Source of the DNA: Kitasatospora acidiphila
GTDB taxonomy: Bacteria; Actinomycetota; Actinomycetes; Streptomycetales; Streptomycetaceae
Assembly: GCF_006636205.1 (NCBI RefSeq)
Contig: NZ_VIGB01000003.1
Location: 2,108,001-2,172,000, forward strand
Length of the DNA: 64,000 nucleotides
Reading direction: 5' to 3'
Shown piece after piece: positions 41,606-51,249 of the stretch; the stretch's first letter is position 1, and every line of letters begins with the position of its first letter. The notes beneath the pieces were generated by a model. That model was not told the origin of the DNA. It worked only from the letters and a program-made list of their open reading frames with translations, and ran no database searches. The translations under genes and the position numbers were made by a program.

Positions 41606-42118
41606 ATGTGGAACAAGGTCGCGCACACCGGACGGGGTCTGCGGCGAGCCGTCGGGCTCACCATGGCCGGGGCGCTGGCGGTCGTCGGCGTGCTCGCCAC
41701 CAGCGGCACCGCGCAGGCGGCCATCGCCCCGTCGCCGCGCAACACCATCATGAACAATCAGGAGCTCGACCAGGGCTGGTGGCTCTACAGCGATGACGGG
41801 AACACCGAGCTGATCATGCAGAGCGACGGCAACCTGGTGCTGTACACGACCCAGGACGGGTGGGCCAGCTCCAGGGTGGCCTGGAACAGCAGCACGGTGG
41901 GCTGCGGCTCGCGCGCGGTGATGCAGACCGACGGCAACTTCGTCGTCTACTCGGCCGGGAACGGGGTGTGCTGGGCCAGCGGCACCCAGAACAACTACAT
42001 CTCCAAGGGCCTGACCGTCGAGAACGGCGGCCACATGACCATCTGGGCCAGCTACCAGATCGTCCAGGAGAACGGCGTCGTCGGCTACTCGATCTTCCCC
42101 CTGCAGCAGCTCGGCTGA
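41606..42118 (+). CDS. Secreted B-lectin (bulb-type mannose-binding) domain protein
   Basis: 170 residues; AGGAGGACG precedes ATG 41606. Signal peptide with GLTMAGALAVVGVLATSG and cleavage at AQA. Mature part is one B-lectin domain: the repeats LIMQSDGNLVLYTT and AVMQTDGNFVVYSAG match the QxDxNxVxY mannose-binding consensus, with aspartate and asparagine (here Gly between) retained; the third site is degenerate. A cysteine pair in VGCGSRA and GVCWASG can form the conserved disulfide. Such proteins bind surface mannosides and often act as bacteriocins (LlpA) or adhesins. Single gene. Confidence 0.88.
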   Translation: MWNKVAHTGRGLRRAVGLTMAGALAVVGVLATSGTAQAAIAPSPRNTIMNNQELDQGWWLYSDDGNTELIMQSDGNLVLYTTQDGWASSRVAWNSSTVGCGSRAVMQTDGNFVVYSAGNGVCWASGTQNNYISKGLTVENGGHMTIWASYQIVQENGVVGYSIFPLQQLG

Positions 42119-42181
42119 GGCACCTGACGCACCGGAGGCCGGCCCCGCCCGATCACCCGTGAACCGAGGCCGGGGCCGCCG

Positions 42182-43677
42182 TCACGAACCCTGTGGGTCG
42201 GCCCCAGGCCGGGCGGCCAGCCGCTCGACCATGTGCGCCACCGGCCAGCGCGGGCGCGCGGCGAGCCGACCGGCCGCCTCCCGCAGCGCGGCGGGCAGCC
42301 CGCCGCAGGCGGCGATCAGCGCCGCCACGGCCTCCGGTTCCGCCGCCGTGCGCTGCGCCCCGATGAGCCGGGCCACCAGTTCCCGCGCCTCACCGTCGGC
42401 CAGCGGGCCGAGCGTGAGCCGGCCCGCCGCCGCGGACGAGCGGCAGGTCACGATCGCGGCACAGCCCGGTGCATCCGGCAGCAGTGCCGCGATCGGCTCC
42501 GCACCCGGCGCGTCGTCGAGCAGGACCAGGACCCGCCGGCCGGCCAGGGCCCGCTGGTACTCCGCCGCCAAGGCGTCGGCGTCGGTGGCCGCCACGGCCG
42601 ATCCGGCGCCCAGCGCCCGCAGGAAGCCCGACAGCACGGTCGCCGCATCCACCCGGGCCCCTGGCCGGCCTTCAGGTCGGCGAACAACTGGCCATCGGGG
42701 TAGGCGTCCTGCACCCGATGACCGAGGTGGACCGCGAGCGCGGTCTTCCCGGTACCGGCACCGCCGTCGATCACCGCGATCGGCGGCTCTCGGCGTTCGG
42801 GGGTGCGCAGCCGGCCCTCCAGCACCGCGATGGCATCCTCCCGACCGACGAAGTCACCGTTCGCGTGCGGGAGTTGACGCGGCCGCAATCGGCCGCAGGC
42901 GACCTGGCGCCCGATCGGCCGCGCGGGCGCTCCGCTGACCAACTCCTCATGGAGTTCCATGAGTTGGGGCCCGGGATTGAGGCCCAGCTCCTCGGCCAGC
43001 AGCTCACGCACTCGTTCGAAGGAAGCGAGCGCTTCGGCCGTCCGCCCGCCTTGGTGGTGGGCGAGCGTCAGCAAGTAGTGGAAGCGCTCACGCAGCGGAT
43101 GCTCCGCGACCAGCGCTTCGGCCTCCGCCGCGACCTCTCGCCAGCCGCCGAGCCTGAGGTCGAGTTCCATCCGCAGCTCGATCGCGGCGAGTCGGCGCTC
43201 GGTGAGCTCACGGCGGGCCCGCTCGGCGAGCGGTCCCGGGACCCGGTCCAGGGCCGACCCCACCCACAGGCCCAAGGCCTCGGTCAGGCACGCCCTGGCA
43301 GCCGACGGGTCGTCATGCCGGAGCGCGAAGCCGGCGGCGATCGCGTCGTCGAAGCGATGGGCGTCGATCCGCTCCCGGGCCAGGTCGAGGCGGTAGCCGC
43401 CGGTGACCGAGGCGACGGCCTGCGCGGCCGTCGCCGACGCCTGCCCCAGCGCCCGGCGCAGCCGGCTGACGTGCGTGCGCAGCACGCCGGTGGCGTTGCA
43501 GGGCCAGCGCTGCTCGTCCTCACCCCAGACCGCCTCGATCAGCCGCCGGTCGGTGACGGCCTGCTGCGGGGTCAGCAGCAGCGCTGCCAGCACGGCCTGC
43601 TGCTGCGGCCGCCCGAGATCGAGCGGCAGCCGGTCGTGCCAGCCCCGCAGCGGCCCCAGCAGGCTGAAGTCCAGCAC
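42182..43677 (-). CDS. SARP/AfsR-type transcriptional regulator with NB-ARC domain (apparent frameshift)
   Basis: Starts at GTG 43675-43677 behind GGGGGG. OmpR-like winged helix (DFSLLGPLRGWHDRLPLDLG, GVLRTHVSRLRRALGQ) followed by a bacterial transcriptional activation domain (HRFDDAIAAGFALRHDDPSA; VRELLAEELGLNPGPQLMEL). An ATPase domain with P-loop VIDGGAGTGKTALAVHLG comes next. A break at the C run 42658-42661 shifts to a frame reading LRALGAGSAVAATDADALA to the end; the restored protein has about 498 residues. Family members activate antibiotic pathways. It is divergent from another SARP at 43773 over 95 bp. Confidence 0.85.
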
Positions 43678-43772
43678 AGCGCACCCCCCACCCACATATT
43701 CGTCGACAATCTCCTGATTATCGTTGATGGCGAGACTGGCCCCTTCCTGGAGCCTCGAGAGGGAGCCCCGTC

Positions 43773-46700
43773 ATGCCAGTGGCCAAGCCCGGCCGCACCA
43801 CCACGATCACCGCCGCCGGTGCGCCGGACCGGCCCGAGCAGGCTGCCCGGCAGCTCACGCCCGAGCTGCGGTTCAGCCTGCTCGGACCGTTGCGCGGCTG
43901 GGCGGGCACGGCCGAACTCGATCTCGGCAGGCCGCAGCAGCGTGAGCTCCTGGCCGTCCTGCTGACCGCCGCCGGCCGGCCGGTCTCCACCGACCTGCTG
44001 ATCGACGGCCTCTGGGACCAGGCGGCCCGGCCGGCCGAGCCGCTGCGGGCGGTCCGCACCCACGTCTACCGGCTGCGCACCGAGCTGCGCAAGCACGGTG
44101 CGCAGGACGTGCTGGCCACCGTCGGGGACGGGTACGCCCTGCGGATCGAGCCGGACGCCCTGGACACCGGCCGGTTCGAGCGCGCCTCGGCGCAGGCCGC
44201 GGCCGACCGGGCCGCCGGCCGACCGGCCGCCGCGACCCGCGCCCTGCTCGGCGAGGCCCTGGAGCTGTGGGCCGGCGAGCCGCTGACCGGGATGGCCGGT
44301 CCGCACGCCGAGGCGGTACGGGTCCGGCTCACCGAAGTCCACGCCCAGTTGCTGGAGGCGAAGCTCGAGCTCGACCTGGAGATCGGCGACCGGGCCGACG
44401 TGGCGGCCGAGCTCGGTGCCCTGGTGGTGGAACACCCCGGACGCCAGCGGCTGCGCGAGCTGCAGATGCTCGCGCTGCACCGTGCCGGGCGCACCGGCGA
44501 GGCGCTCGCGGTGTACGAGGACACCCGCCGCTACCTCGCCGGGCACGCCGGTGACCTCACGCGGGGCCGGCCGCTGCCGGACCGGCGCCTGACCGACCTT
44601 CAGGCCCGGATCCTGCGCGCCGACCCGGAGCTCCTGCCGCAGCTGCCCGCCGGCACTGCGGAGAACCACCCGGTACCGGAGCAACTTCCGCGCGCGTCCC
44701 ATGACTTCACCGGCCGGGCCGAGCTGCTGGAGCAGCTCACCGGCCTGCTCTCGAGCCCGTCCGGGCAATGCGTGGCGATCACCGCCCTGGACGGGATCGG
44801 CGGAGTCGGCAAGACGGCGCTGGCCGTGCACACCGCCGAGCGGCTGCGCGAGCGCTTCCCCGACGGCCGCCTCTACGCCGACCTGCGCGGCGCCGACCCC
44901 GAGAGCGCCGACCCCGCCGCCGTCCTGGTCCGCTTCCTGCAGGCGCTCGGCGCGGACGACAACGCGATCCCGCTGGACCTCGACGAACGCGTCGCGCTCT
45001 ACCGCTCCCACCTCGCCGACCGCCGGGTGCTGGTGCTGCTGGACAACGCCGCCGACGCGGCACAGGTGACCGCCCTGCTGCCGGGAGCGGTCGGGTGCGC
45101 GGTCCTGGTCACCAGCCGGGCCCGGTTGACCGGCCTCGCCGGCGCCCGGCACCTCACGGTGGGCGCGCTGACCGAAGCGGAGGCCGTCGAACTCCTCGGC
45201 CGGGTCATCGGTCCCGAGCGGGCCGCTGCCGAACCCGAGCAGTGCGCGACCGTGGTGGCCGCCTGCGACCGCCTGCCGCTGGCGATCCGGATCGCCGGCG
45301 CCAGGCTCGCCGCCCGGCCGGACTGGACCGTCGCCGAGCTCGCCGGCCGACTCGCCGACGAGCACCGGCGGCTGGCCGAACTGGCCGTCGGCGACACGGC
45401 CGTGGCGGCCACCTTCGCACTCTCCTACGCCGGACTGACGCCGGCCCAGGCCGGCGCCTTCCGGCTCCTCTCCCTGCCGAACGTCCCCGAGATCGGCCTC
45501 GACAGTGCGGCGGCGCTGCTCGGCGTCGGCACCACCGAGGCCGATGTGCTGCTCGAGGACCTCACCGACCTCAACCTGCTGGACCCACGAGCCGTCGGCC
45601 GGTACGGCAGCCACGATCTGATCAGGCTCTACGCCTCCGAGTGCTGCACCCGCGAGGAGGCGCCGGAGACCAGGCGGCAGGCCCTCGCCAGACTGCTGGA
45701 CTTCTGCCTCGCCAGCGCCCGCCAGGCCGAGGCCGCCGCCCACTCCGTCGCGGTCGGGCAGCGCGACCTGACCGGGACGCCGACCGCCGCGCCGGGCCTG
45801 GAGTTCGACTCCGCCGAGCAGGCGGTCGGCTGGATGCGGACGGAGGCGCAACTCCAGCAGGCCATGGTCGCAGCGGCTCTGACGGATCATCAGCTTCCAC
45901 TGGTCCAAGCCGCCGACCTGATCGACAAGTTGGGCTCGGTCCTGTTCACCAGGACCCACTCCTGGTCGGTGGCGGACCTGGCCTCCCGGACCGCGGCCGT
46001 CGCCGCCACCCGGGGCGACCGGCGGTGCGAGGCGCTCGCGCGGTACGTACGCGGCAACATGCTCTACCACGTCAACGACTTCAAGCAGGCCGAGCAGGAG
46101 CTCACCCGGACGATCGCGCTCTGCGTCGATGACGCGACCCGGCGGGTGCGCGCCTGCGCGCTGCTCGCGCTCGGCTACAACGCCCGCGTCTACGGGCGGT
46201 TCGAGGAGGCCCGCGGCTTCTGCGAGGAGTCGATCGCCCTGTTCGATAGCCTGGGTGACCACCACTCGGCCGGCAGTGCCCTCGGGGAACTCGCCTTCAA
46301 CTACGCCAAGCTCGACCGGTTCTCCGAGGCACGGGCGGCCGCCGAGCGGGGCGTCCGGCTGACCGGGTCCGCTACCTCGATCACGCAGGCGACCAGCCGC
46401 TACTCACTGGCCCGAGTGCTGCGCCTGTGCGGCGCTCCCGCCGCCGCGCTGAGCTGCGCCGAAGAACTGCTCCCGGTGCTGCGCGCCCTGCACCTCTCCG
46501 CGTTCGAGGCCGCCACGGGCAACCTGATCGCGCAGATCCACCTGGAAGCGGGCGACGACCGGCAGGTGATCGAGGTCGCCGAGGCGATGCTGCCGCTGGC
46601 GCACCAGACCAGCGGCATGCTGGAGGCGGGACTGCTCCGTTCGCTCGGCGTCAGCCTCGCCCGGCTCGGCCACCCGGCCCGGGGGCGTGCCTGCCTGGAC

Positions 46701-46787
46701 GAGGCCGTGGAGATCTACCAGACGCTCGGGGTGTCCTCGGAGGTGGCGGACACCCTGGCGCTCCTCGCGAAGCCGCCGTTCGGCTGA
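43773..46787 (+). CDS. Large SARP/AfsR-type regulator with NB-ARC and TPR domains
   Basis: 1004 residues. N-terminal DNA-binding region (FSLLGPLRGWAGTAELDLG, TDLLIDGLWDQA, VRTHVYRLRTELRKHG), activation domain to about residue 280 (ALAVYEDTRRYLAG), NB-ARC with P-loop ALDGIGGVGKTALAVH, RVLVLLDNAADAAQ (Walker B) and HDLIRLYASEC, then TPR-like helical repeats to the C-terminus. The domain order is that of AfsR, a global antibiotic activator controlled by phosphorylation and ATP. The start follows a GAGGGAG site. It is convergent with the SARP at 46841 across a 27-bp hairpin. Confidence 0.93.
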   Translation: MPVAKPGRTTTITAAGAPDRPEQAARQLTPELRFSLLGPLRGWAGTAELDLGRPQQRELLAVLLTAAGRPVSTDLLIDGLWDQAARPAEPLRAVRTHVYRLRTELRKHGAQDVLATVGDGYALRIEPDALDTGRFERASAQAAADRAAGRPAAATRALLGEALELWAGEPLTGMAGPHAEAVRVRLTEVHAQLLEAKLELDLEIGDRADVAAELGALVVEHPGRQRLRELQMLALHRAGRTGEALAVYEDTRRYLAGHAGDLTRGRPLPDRRLTDLQARILRADPELLPQLPAGTAENHPVPEQLPRASHDFTGRAELLEQLTGLLSSPSGQCVAITALDGIGGVGKTALAVHTAERLRERFPDGRLYADLRGADPESADPAAVLVRFLQALGADDNAIPLDLDERVALYRSHLADRRVLVLLDNAADAAQVTALLPGAVGCAVLVTSRARLTGLAGARHLTVGALTEAEAVELLGRVIGPERAAAEPEQCATVVAACDRLPLAIRIAGARLAARPDWTVAELAGRLADEHRRLAELAVGDTAVAATFALSYAGLTPAQAGAFRLLSLPNVPEIGLDSAAALLGVGTTEADVLLEDLTDLNLLDPRAVGRYGSHDLIRLYASECCTREEAPETRRQALARLLDFCLASARQAEAAAHSVAVGQRDLTGTPTAAPGLEFDSAEQAVGWMRTEAQLQQAMVAAALTDHQLPLVQAADLIDKLGSVLFTRTHSWSVADLASRTAAVAATRGDRRCEALARYVRGNMLYHVNDFKQAEQELTRTIALCVDDATRRVRACALLALGYNARVYGRFEEARGFCEESIALFDSLGDHHSAGSALGELAFNYAKLDRFSEARAAAERGVRLTGSATSITQATSRYSLARVLRLCGAPAAALSCAEELLPVLRALHLSAFEAATGNLIAQIHLEAGDDRQVIEVAEAMLPLAHQTSGMLEAGLLRSLGVSLARLGHPARGRACLDEAVEIYQTLGVSSEVADTLALLAKPPFG

Positions 46788-46840
46788 CGCCCTGGGTGAG
46801 ACCTCCCGGGCCGGGCCCGGGAGGTCTCACCCAGGGCGTC
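46786..46840. terminator. 27-bp perfect inverted repeat between convergent SARP genes
   Basis: GACGCCCTGGGTGAGACCTC and 7 further bases (46786-46812) are exactly complementary to 46814-46840 around a single unpaired base; the real loop would be the central four to six bases. The stem starts inside the stop codon of the upstream SARP and touches the stop of the downstream one. It is a bidirectional terminator of unusual length. Confidence 0.9.
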
Positions 46841-48790
46841 TCAGCACCGGCCGACTCCCGCCCCCGCCCCGGACCACGCCCTGACGCGGGCGTAGGCGAC
46901 CAGCAGCTCGTGGCAGGAGTAGCGGGCGGGCCGGGGGGAGGTCAGCAGCGCGGCATCGACCAGCGCCTCCAGGATCCGCTCGGCCTGCGCCTCGGACAGG
47001 CCCATCGTCGCCGCGGCGGCCGTCAGGCTCCAGTCCTGCGACGGCATCGCCACCAGGGCCAGGATGGCCCGGGCCTGCGCGCCGGTGAGTCGGCCGAAGG
47101 CCAGGTCGCACGCATCCTCGAAGCCCGCGTCGGCAGCCTCCAGCTCACCCAGCAGGCGGCTTTCGTCCGACACCCGTGCGGCCATCGACGCCACCGTCCA
47201 GGCGGGTCGCCGGGCCAGCCGGGTGGCCAGCACGCGGACGGCGAGCGGCAGATGGCCACAGGCGGCGGTGAGCGCGCCCACGGCCTCCGGCTCCGCACCG
47301 GCCCGATCGGCGCCGAGGATCGCACAGACCAGCCGGGCGGACTCGGCCGGCCGCAGGCAGTCGAGCCGAGCGGCTGCGGTCACCCCGATCGCCGGGCGCG
47401 ATCGCGCGCTGATCAGCACCGCGCAGCCCGCCGTGCCGGGCAGCAGCGGGGTGATCTGCGCGTCGTCGCTCGCGTCGTCCAGCACCACCAGGACGGACCG
47501 GCCGGCCAGCACCGACCGGTACAGGGCCGCCCGTTCGGAGACGTCGTCGGGGATCCGGTCAGCGGGCACACCGAGCGCGGCCAGGAATCCGGCCAGGACC
47601 TCGCCGGGGCCCGCCGGCTCCTCGGTGGAGCCGCGCAGGCACGCCCACAACTGCCCGTCACGGAACTCGGCGGCCACCGCTTGCGCGACCGAGACGACCA
47701 CGGAGGTCTTGCCCACCCCGCCCATCCCCGTGACCAGGCCCACGGCATGGCCGCCGGCGCGGACCGCGGCGGTCAGCAGCGCGATCTCATCCTCCCGCCC
47801 GACCAGGTCCGCGGGCGGGGAGGGCAACTGGCGTGGTGGAGCGGCGGCTTCGGTCCCGCCGAACGGCTCGATGCCGGCCGGTGCGATCCGGGGTCCCGGG
47901 TCGCCCCCGCGCAGGATGGCCTGGTGGACCGTGGCGAGCTCGGCGCTCGGATCGATCCCGAGCTCGTCCAGCAGGCGCTCGCGCACCTGGTGGTACACCT
48001 CCAGCGCCTCGGCCTGCCTGCCGCACCGGAACAGCGCCGTCATCCGCAGCGCCTGCAGGCGCTCGGCGAACGGGGTGAGCTCACAGGCCACCGCCAGGTC
48101 GGCCAGGATCTCCGCGTGACGGCCGAGCACCAGCTGACACTCGAACCACTGGAGCCGGGCCCGCTCCCGGTGCTGGGCGAGCACCTCGCGCTGGCGCTCG
48201 CAGAGCGGTCCGATCGCGCCGACCAGTGCCGTGGCGCCGTTCCAGAGGTTGAGCGCCGACTGCAGGCGGGCCGCGTCGGCCCGGGCGTCGCCCAGCAGCG
48301 GTGCGTTGGCGAGCCGCTCGAACTCCAGGGCGTCCACTGCCGACCGGGGCACCTTCAAGGCGTATCCCCTCCCGACCCGGACGATCAGTTCCGGGCCGAG
48401 GGCCTTCCGCAGCCGCAGCACATAGGTGGTGATCGTGGATCCCGCGCTGCGCGGCGGCCGTTCCCCGTACAGGCCGTCGATGAGCTCCTCCACCCCGACC
48501 GGCCGCCCCGCCTGCAGCGCCAGCGCGGTGAGCAGGGCGGTCTGGGTCGGCGACATCGGCCGCAGGCGCTCCTGACCCGCCATCACCTCCGGTACGCCGA
48601 GCAGTGCGAAGCGCCATGGGGCCTCGGTCGCGGCCGCGCCCCGCGCGGGCGGGCTCGGCCGCCGCTGCGCCGGCAGCAGCAGCCGGAGCTCTCCGTCTTG
48701 GCCCGCGCGCCGGACCGTCTCCCCCGCCCGGGGGAACGCGCTGACCTCCGCTGTCCCCCGGGCGAGTCCAGTGCTTGCCGCCAGCGGCAT
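46841..48790 (-). CDS. SARP/AfsR-type regulator with NB-ARC domain
   Basis: About 649 residues from ATG 48788-48790; an ATG 13 codons upstream is also in frame. After 60 low-complexity residues the DNA-binding part reads FALLGVPEVMAGQERLRPMS, VEELIDGLYGERPP, ITTYVLRLRKALGPELIVRV, then an activation domain (VYHQVRERLLDELGIDPSAE) and NB-ARC with P-loop LVTGMGGVGKTSVVVS and SVLVVLDDASDDAQ. It ends near HELLVAYARVRAWSG and lacks TPR repeats. Third SARP in a row, differing from the others in sequence and length. Confidence 0.9.
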   Translation of the reverse strand: MPLAASTGLARGTAEVSAFPRAGETVRRAGQDGELRLLLPAQRRPSPPARGAAATEAPWRFALLGVPEVMAGQERLRPMSPTQTALLTALALQAGRPVGVEELIDGLYGERPPRSAGSTITTYVLRLRKALGPELIVRVGRGYALKVPRSAVDALEFERLANAPLLGDARADAARLQSALNLWNGATALVGAIGPLCERQREVLAQHRERARLQWFECQLVLGRHAEILADLAVACELTPFAERLQALRMTALFRCGRQAEALEVYHQVRERLLDELGIDPSAELATVHQAILRGGDPGPRIAPAGIEPFGGTEAAAPPRQLPSPPADLVGREDEIALLTAAVRAGGHAVGLVTGMGGVGKTSVVVSVAQAVAAEFRDGQLWACLRGSTEEPAGPGEVLAGFLAALGVPADRIPDDVSERAALYRSVLAGRSVLVVLDDASDDAQITPLLPGTAGCAVLISARSRPAIGVTAAARLDCLRPAESARLVCAILGADRAGAEPEAVGALTAACGHLPLAVRVLATRLARRPAWTVASMAARVSDESRLLGELEAADAGFEDACDLAFGRLTGAQARAILALVAMPSQDWSLTAAAATMGLSEAQAERILEALVDAALLTSPRPARYSCHELLVAYARVRAWSGAGAGVGRC

Positions 48791-49144
48791 CCCGCTCCAC
48801 CTTCCATTCCGTCCGCGCCCGGTGCGCATCGCACCGGGCGGTCCCCGATGCCGGCGATGCTGTCAGGGCCCGATCGACAGAGCATTGACGGCGCAGCCGG
48901 AGCCCGGGGAGCGGCGTCTACCGGTGCATGGAGTCCGCAGCTGCTCGGCATCCTGGCCGGAGTCGATCCAGAGCCGTTGAACGCCGTCTGAACGGGCCGT
49001 CCCCACCGACCAGGCGCGCCGTCCCCGGCAGACCGGTGCCGCGATGCACCCGGCCGTGCGAATCACCTCGGTCCGGTGATGCCTCCTCACCTGCCTGGTG
49101 GGAACCCTCGCAGTAGCCCACCGACGAATCGAAGGAGAAAGATC
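48791..49144. other. 354-bp region upstream of the oxidoreductase gene
   Basis: No gene supported. It holds the promoters of the minus-strand SARP and of the quinone oxidoreductase gene. No clear repeat or consensus promoter was identified by eye. Confidence 0.4.
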
Positions 49145-50068
49145 ATGCCCAAGGCGGTCAGGTACGACGGGTTCGGCGGAATCGACGTGCTGCGCGTCGA
49201 GGAGGTGGAGCGCCCGGTGCCCGGGGACGGGCAGGTCCTGGTGCGCGTGAAGGCGGCCGGCATCAACCCGGGTGAGGCGATGATCCGCACGGGGGCACTG
49301 GCGCAGGTGTTCCCGTCGACGTTCCCCTCCGGGCAGGGCAGCGACCTCGCCGGGGTCGTCGAGGAGGTCGGCGCCGGGGCCGATGGGTTCTCGCCCGGCG
49401 ACGAGGTGATCGGGTTTAGCGACAAGCGGGCCTCCCAGGCCGAGCTGGTCCTGGTCGAGGCCGGCGATCTCACGCGCAAGCCGGCGAAGGTCTCATGGGA
49501 GGTGGCGGGCAGCCTGCACGTCGTCGGCACGACCGCGTGGGCGGCGGTACGCGCCGTCCACCCCGAGAAGGGCGAGACCGTCGTCGTCTCCGGGGCCGCG
49601 GGGGGAGTCGGCTCGCTCGCCGTCCAGCTCGCGCGCCGCACCGGGGCCACGGTCATCGGCCTGGCGGGCGAGAGCAACCACGAGTGGCTGACGAGCCACG
49701 GCGTGATCCCGGTCGCGTACGGCGAGGGCGTCGAGGACCGGATCAGGGCCACCGCGCCGGGCGGCGTGGACGCCTTCATCGACACCTTCGGCAGCGGCTA
49801 CGTCGAGCTGGCCCTCGCCCTCGGCGTCCCGGCGGAGCGGATCAACACCATCGCCGACTTCGCGGCGGCCGAGAAGTACGGGGTGAAGACCGACGGGAGC
49901 TTCGCGGCCGGGCCGGGAGCCAAGGTGCTCGCCGAGCTGGCCGGCCTGATCGCCGACGGACACCTCGACGTGCCGATCGCGAAGGTCTACCCGCTGGCGC
50001 AAGTCCGCGAGGCCTACACCGAACTCGAACGCCGCCACACCCGCGGCAAGATCGTCCTCAGGCCCTAG
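49145..50068 (+). CDS. Zinc-independent NADPH:quinone oxidoreductase (MDR superfamily)
   Basis: 307 residues; GAAGGAG upstream of ATG 49145. Medium-chain reductase features: GFGGIDVLRVEEVERPVPGD, VRVKAAGINPGEAMIRTG, GSDLAGVVEEVGAGADGFSP and the NADPH loop VVVSGAAGGVGSLAVQLARR. The zinc-binding cysteines and the catalytic Cys are absent, so it belongs to the quinone-oxidoreductase (QOR) branch, which reduces quinones or enones. C-terminal KVYPLAQVREAYTELERRHT is typical. Stand-alone. Confidence 0.9.
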   Translation: MPKAVRYDGFGGIDVLRVEEVERPVPGDGQVLVRVKAAGINPGEAMIRTGALAQVFPSTFPSGQGSDLAGVVEEVGAGADGFSPGDEVIGFSDKRASQAELVLVEAGDLTRKPAKVSWEVAGSLHVVGTTAWAAVRAVHPEKGETVVVSGAAGGVGSLAVQLARRTGATVIGLAGESNHEWLTSHGVIPVAYGEGVEDRIRATAPGGVDAFIDTFGSGYVELALALGVPAERINTIADFAAAEKYGVKTDGSFAAGPGAKVLAELAGLIADGHLDVPIAKVYPLAQVREAYTELERRHTRGKIVLRP

Positions 50069-50188
50069 CGGAGGTCCACCGCGCGTCAAACGCTGCGGGC
50101 GGGTACAGACTGGAGAGGTCCGTCCAGCCGCGAGTCCGGGCGCGGCCGCCGCCAGGAGTCGGCGTCGCCGCCCAGGGAGGCGTTCGAC

Positions 50189-51160
50189 ATGGATGCGAGT
50201 CTGCCGGAACTGCGCCTCGCCGACTGGCGCGCGACCAAGGACACGCTGCACCTGTACTGCCAGATCCTGGGAAAGATCCGGCTCGCGACCACGCCGCCAC
50301 GCAACCACTGGTGGAACGCCCCGCTCTACGTCGACGTGCGCGGCCTCACCACCCGGCGGCTGCACCACCAGGGCACGACGTTCGAGATCACGATCGACCT
50401 CGTCGACCACGCCCTGGTCGTACGGACCTCCGACGGCCGCACGACCTCGTTCGAACTCGGCGACGGGCTGCCCGTCGCCGAGTTCGACGCCCGTCTCCAC
50501 CAGGCCCTGAAGGAGCTGGGAATCGACGTCGTCATCAGGGAGGAGCCGTTCGGCGTCCCGATGACGACACCGTTCCCCCAGGACCGGAAGCATGCCGCCT
50601 GGGACCGGGGCGCCCTCGAACGCCTCTACCGGATCCTGGACTGGTCGGACACGGTGTTCGAGGAGTTCAGCGGCTGGTTCAACGGCAAGACCAGCCCGGT
50701 GCACCTCTTCTGGCACAGCTTCGATCTCGCGGTCACCAGGTTCTCCGGCCGCCCGGCGCCACCGCTGGACACCGACCGCGTCACCCGGGAGGCGTACACA
50801 CACGAGGTCATCTCGTTCGGCTTCTGGCCCGGCGACGACAACCTCGGCGACGCCGCCTACTACTCCTACACCGCCCCGGCACCCGCCGGACTCCGCGACC
50901 AGCCGCTCGCCGCCGGCAGCTGGGTCGAGTCCGGCACCGGCCTGCTGGCGATCCTGCCCTATGAGACCGTCCGCACCTCACCGGCCCCGGCCACGACCCT
51001 CCTCGCGTTCATGCAGAGCGCCTACGAAGCCGGTGCCCGCCTCGCCGACTGGGACACCGGCAGCCTGGAGTCGACCTGGTGCCCCTCCCCCGACCAACTG
51101 CGGCAGCTGCGTGCCGAAGCGACGGCCGAGCTGGGCCGCCCGGCAACGGGACGCTCCTGA
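50189..51160 (+). CDS. DUF5996 family protein
   Basis: 323 residues from ATG 50189. Characteristic segments: WRATKDTLHLYCQILGKIRL, NHWWNAPLYVDVRGLTTRRL, FEITIDLVDHALVVRTSDG, SPVHLFWHSFDLAVTRFSGR and HEVISFGFWPGDDNLGDAAY. This is an uncharacterised family found across bacteria; no catalytic residues are established. The invariant tryptophan and histidine pairs suggest ligand or metal binding. Not in an operon with the neighbouring genes. Confidence 0.82.
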   Translation: MDASLPELRLADWRATKDTLHLYCQILGKIRLATTPPRNHWWNAPLYVDVRGLTTRRLHHQGTTFEITIDLVDHALVVRTSDGRTTSFELGDGLPVAEFDARLHQALKELGIDVVIREEPFGVPMTTPFPQDRKHAAWDRGALERLYRILDWSDTVFEEFSGWFNGKTSPVHLFWHSFDLAVTRFSGRPAPPLDTDRVTREAYTHEVISFGFWPGDDNLGDAAYYSYTAPAPAGLRDQPLAAGSWVESGTGLLAILPYETVRTSPAPATTLLAFMQSAYEAGARLADWDTGSLESTWCPSPDQLRQLRAEATAELGRPATGRS

Positions 51161-51249
51161 GCGGGCGGTGCGGCAGCGCGGGGCGAGTGCCGGCAGCAGG
51201 TAGCAGGCAGCCTGCGGTGACGTCCGGGCGCTCAGCGGGACCGCACCGG

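Noticed and set aside
43572..46265. Very long open frame on the minus strand opposite the large SARP gene
   Set aside because: In high-GC DNA long antisense frames are common. The product is low-complexity Gly/Ala/Arg sequence without a family, while the plus strand encodes a full SARP.
42182..48790. A biosynthetic gene cluster with its pathway-specific activators
   Set aside because: No core biosynthetic enzyme is found near the SARP genes within the window.
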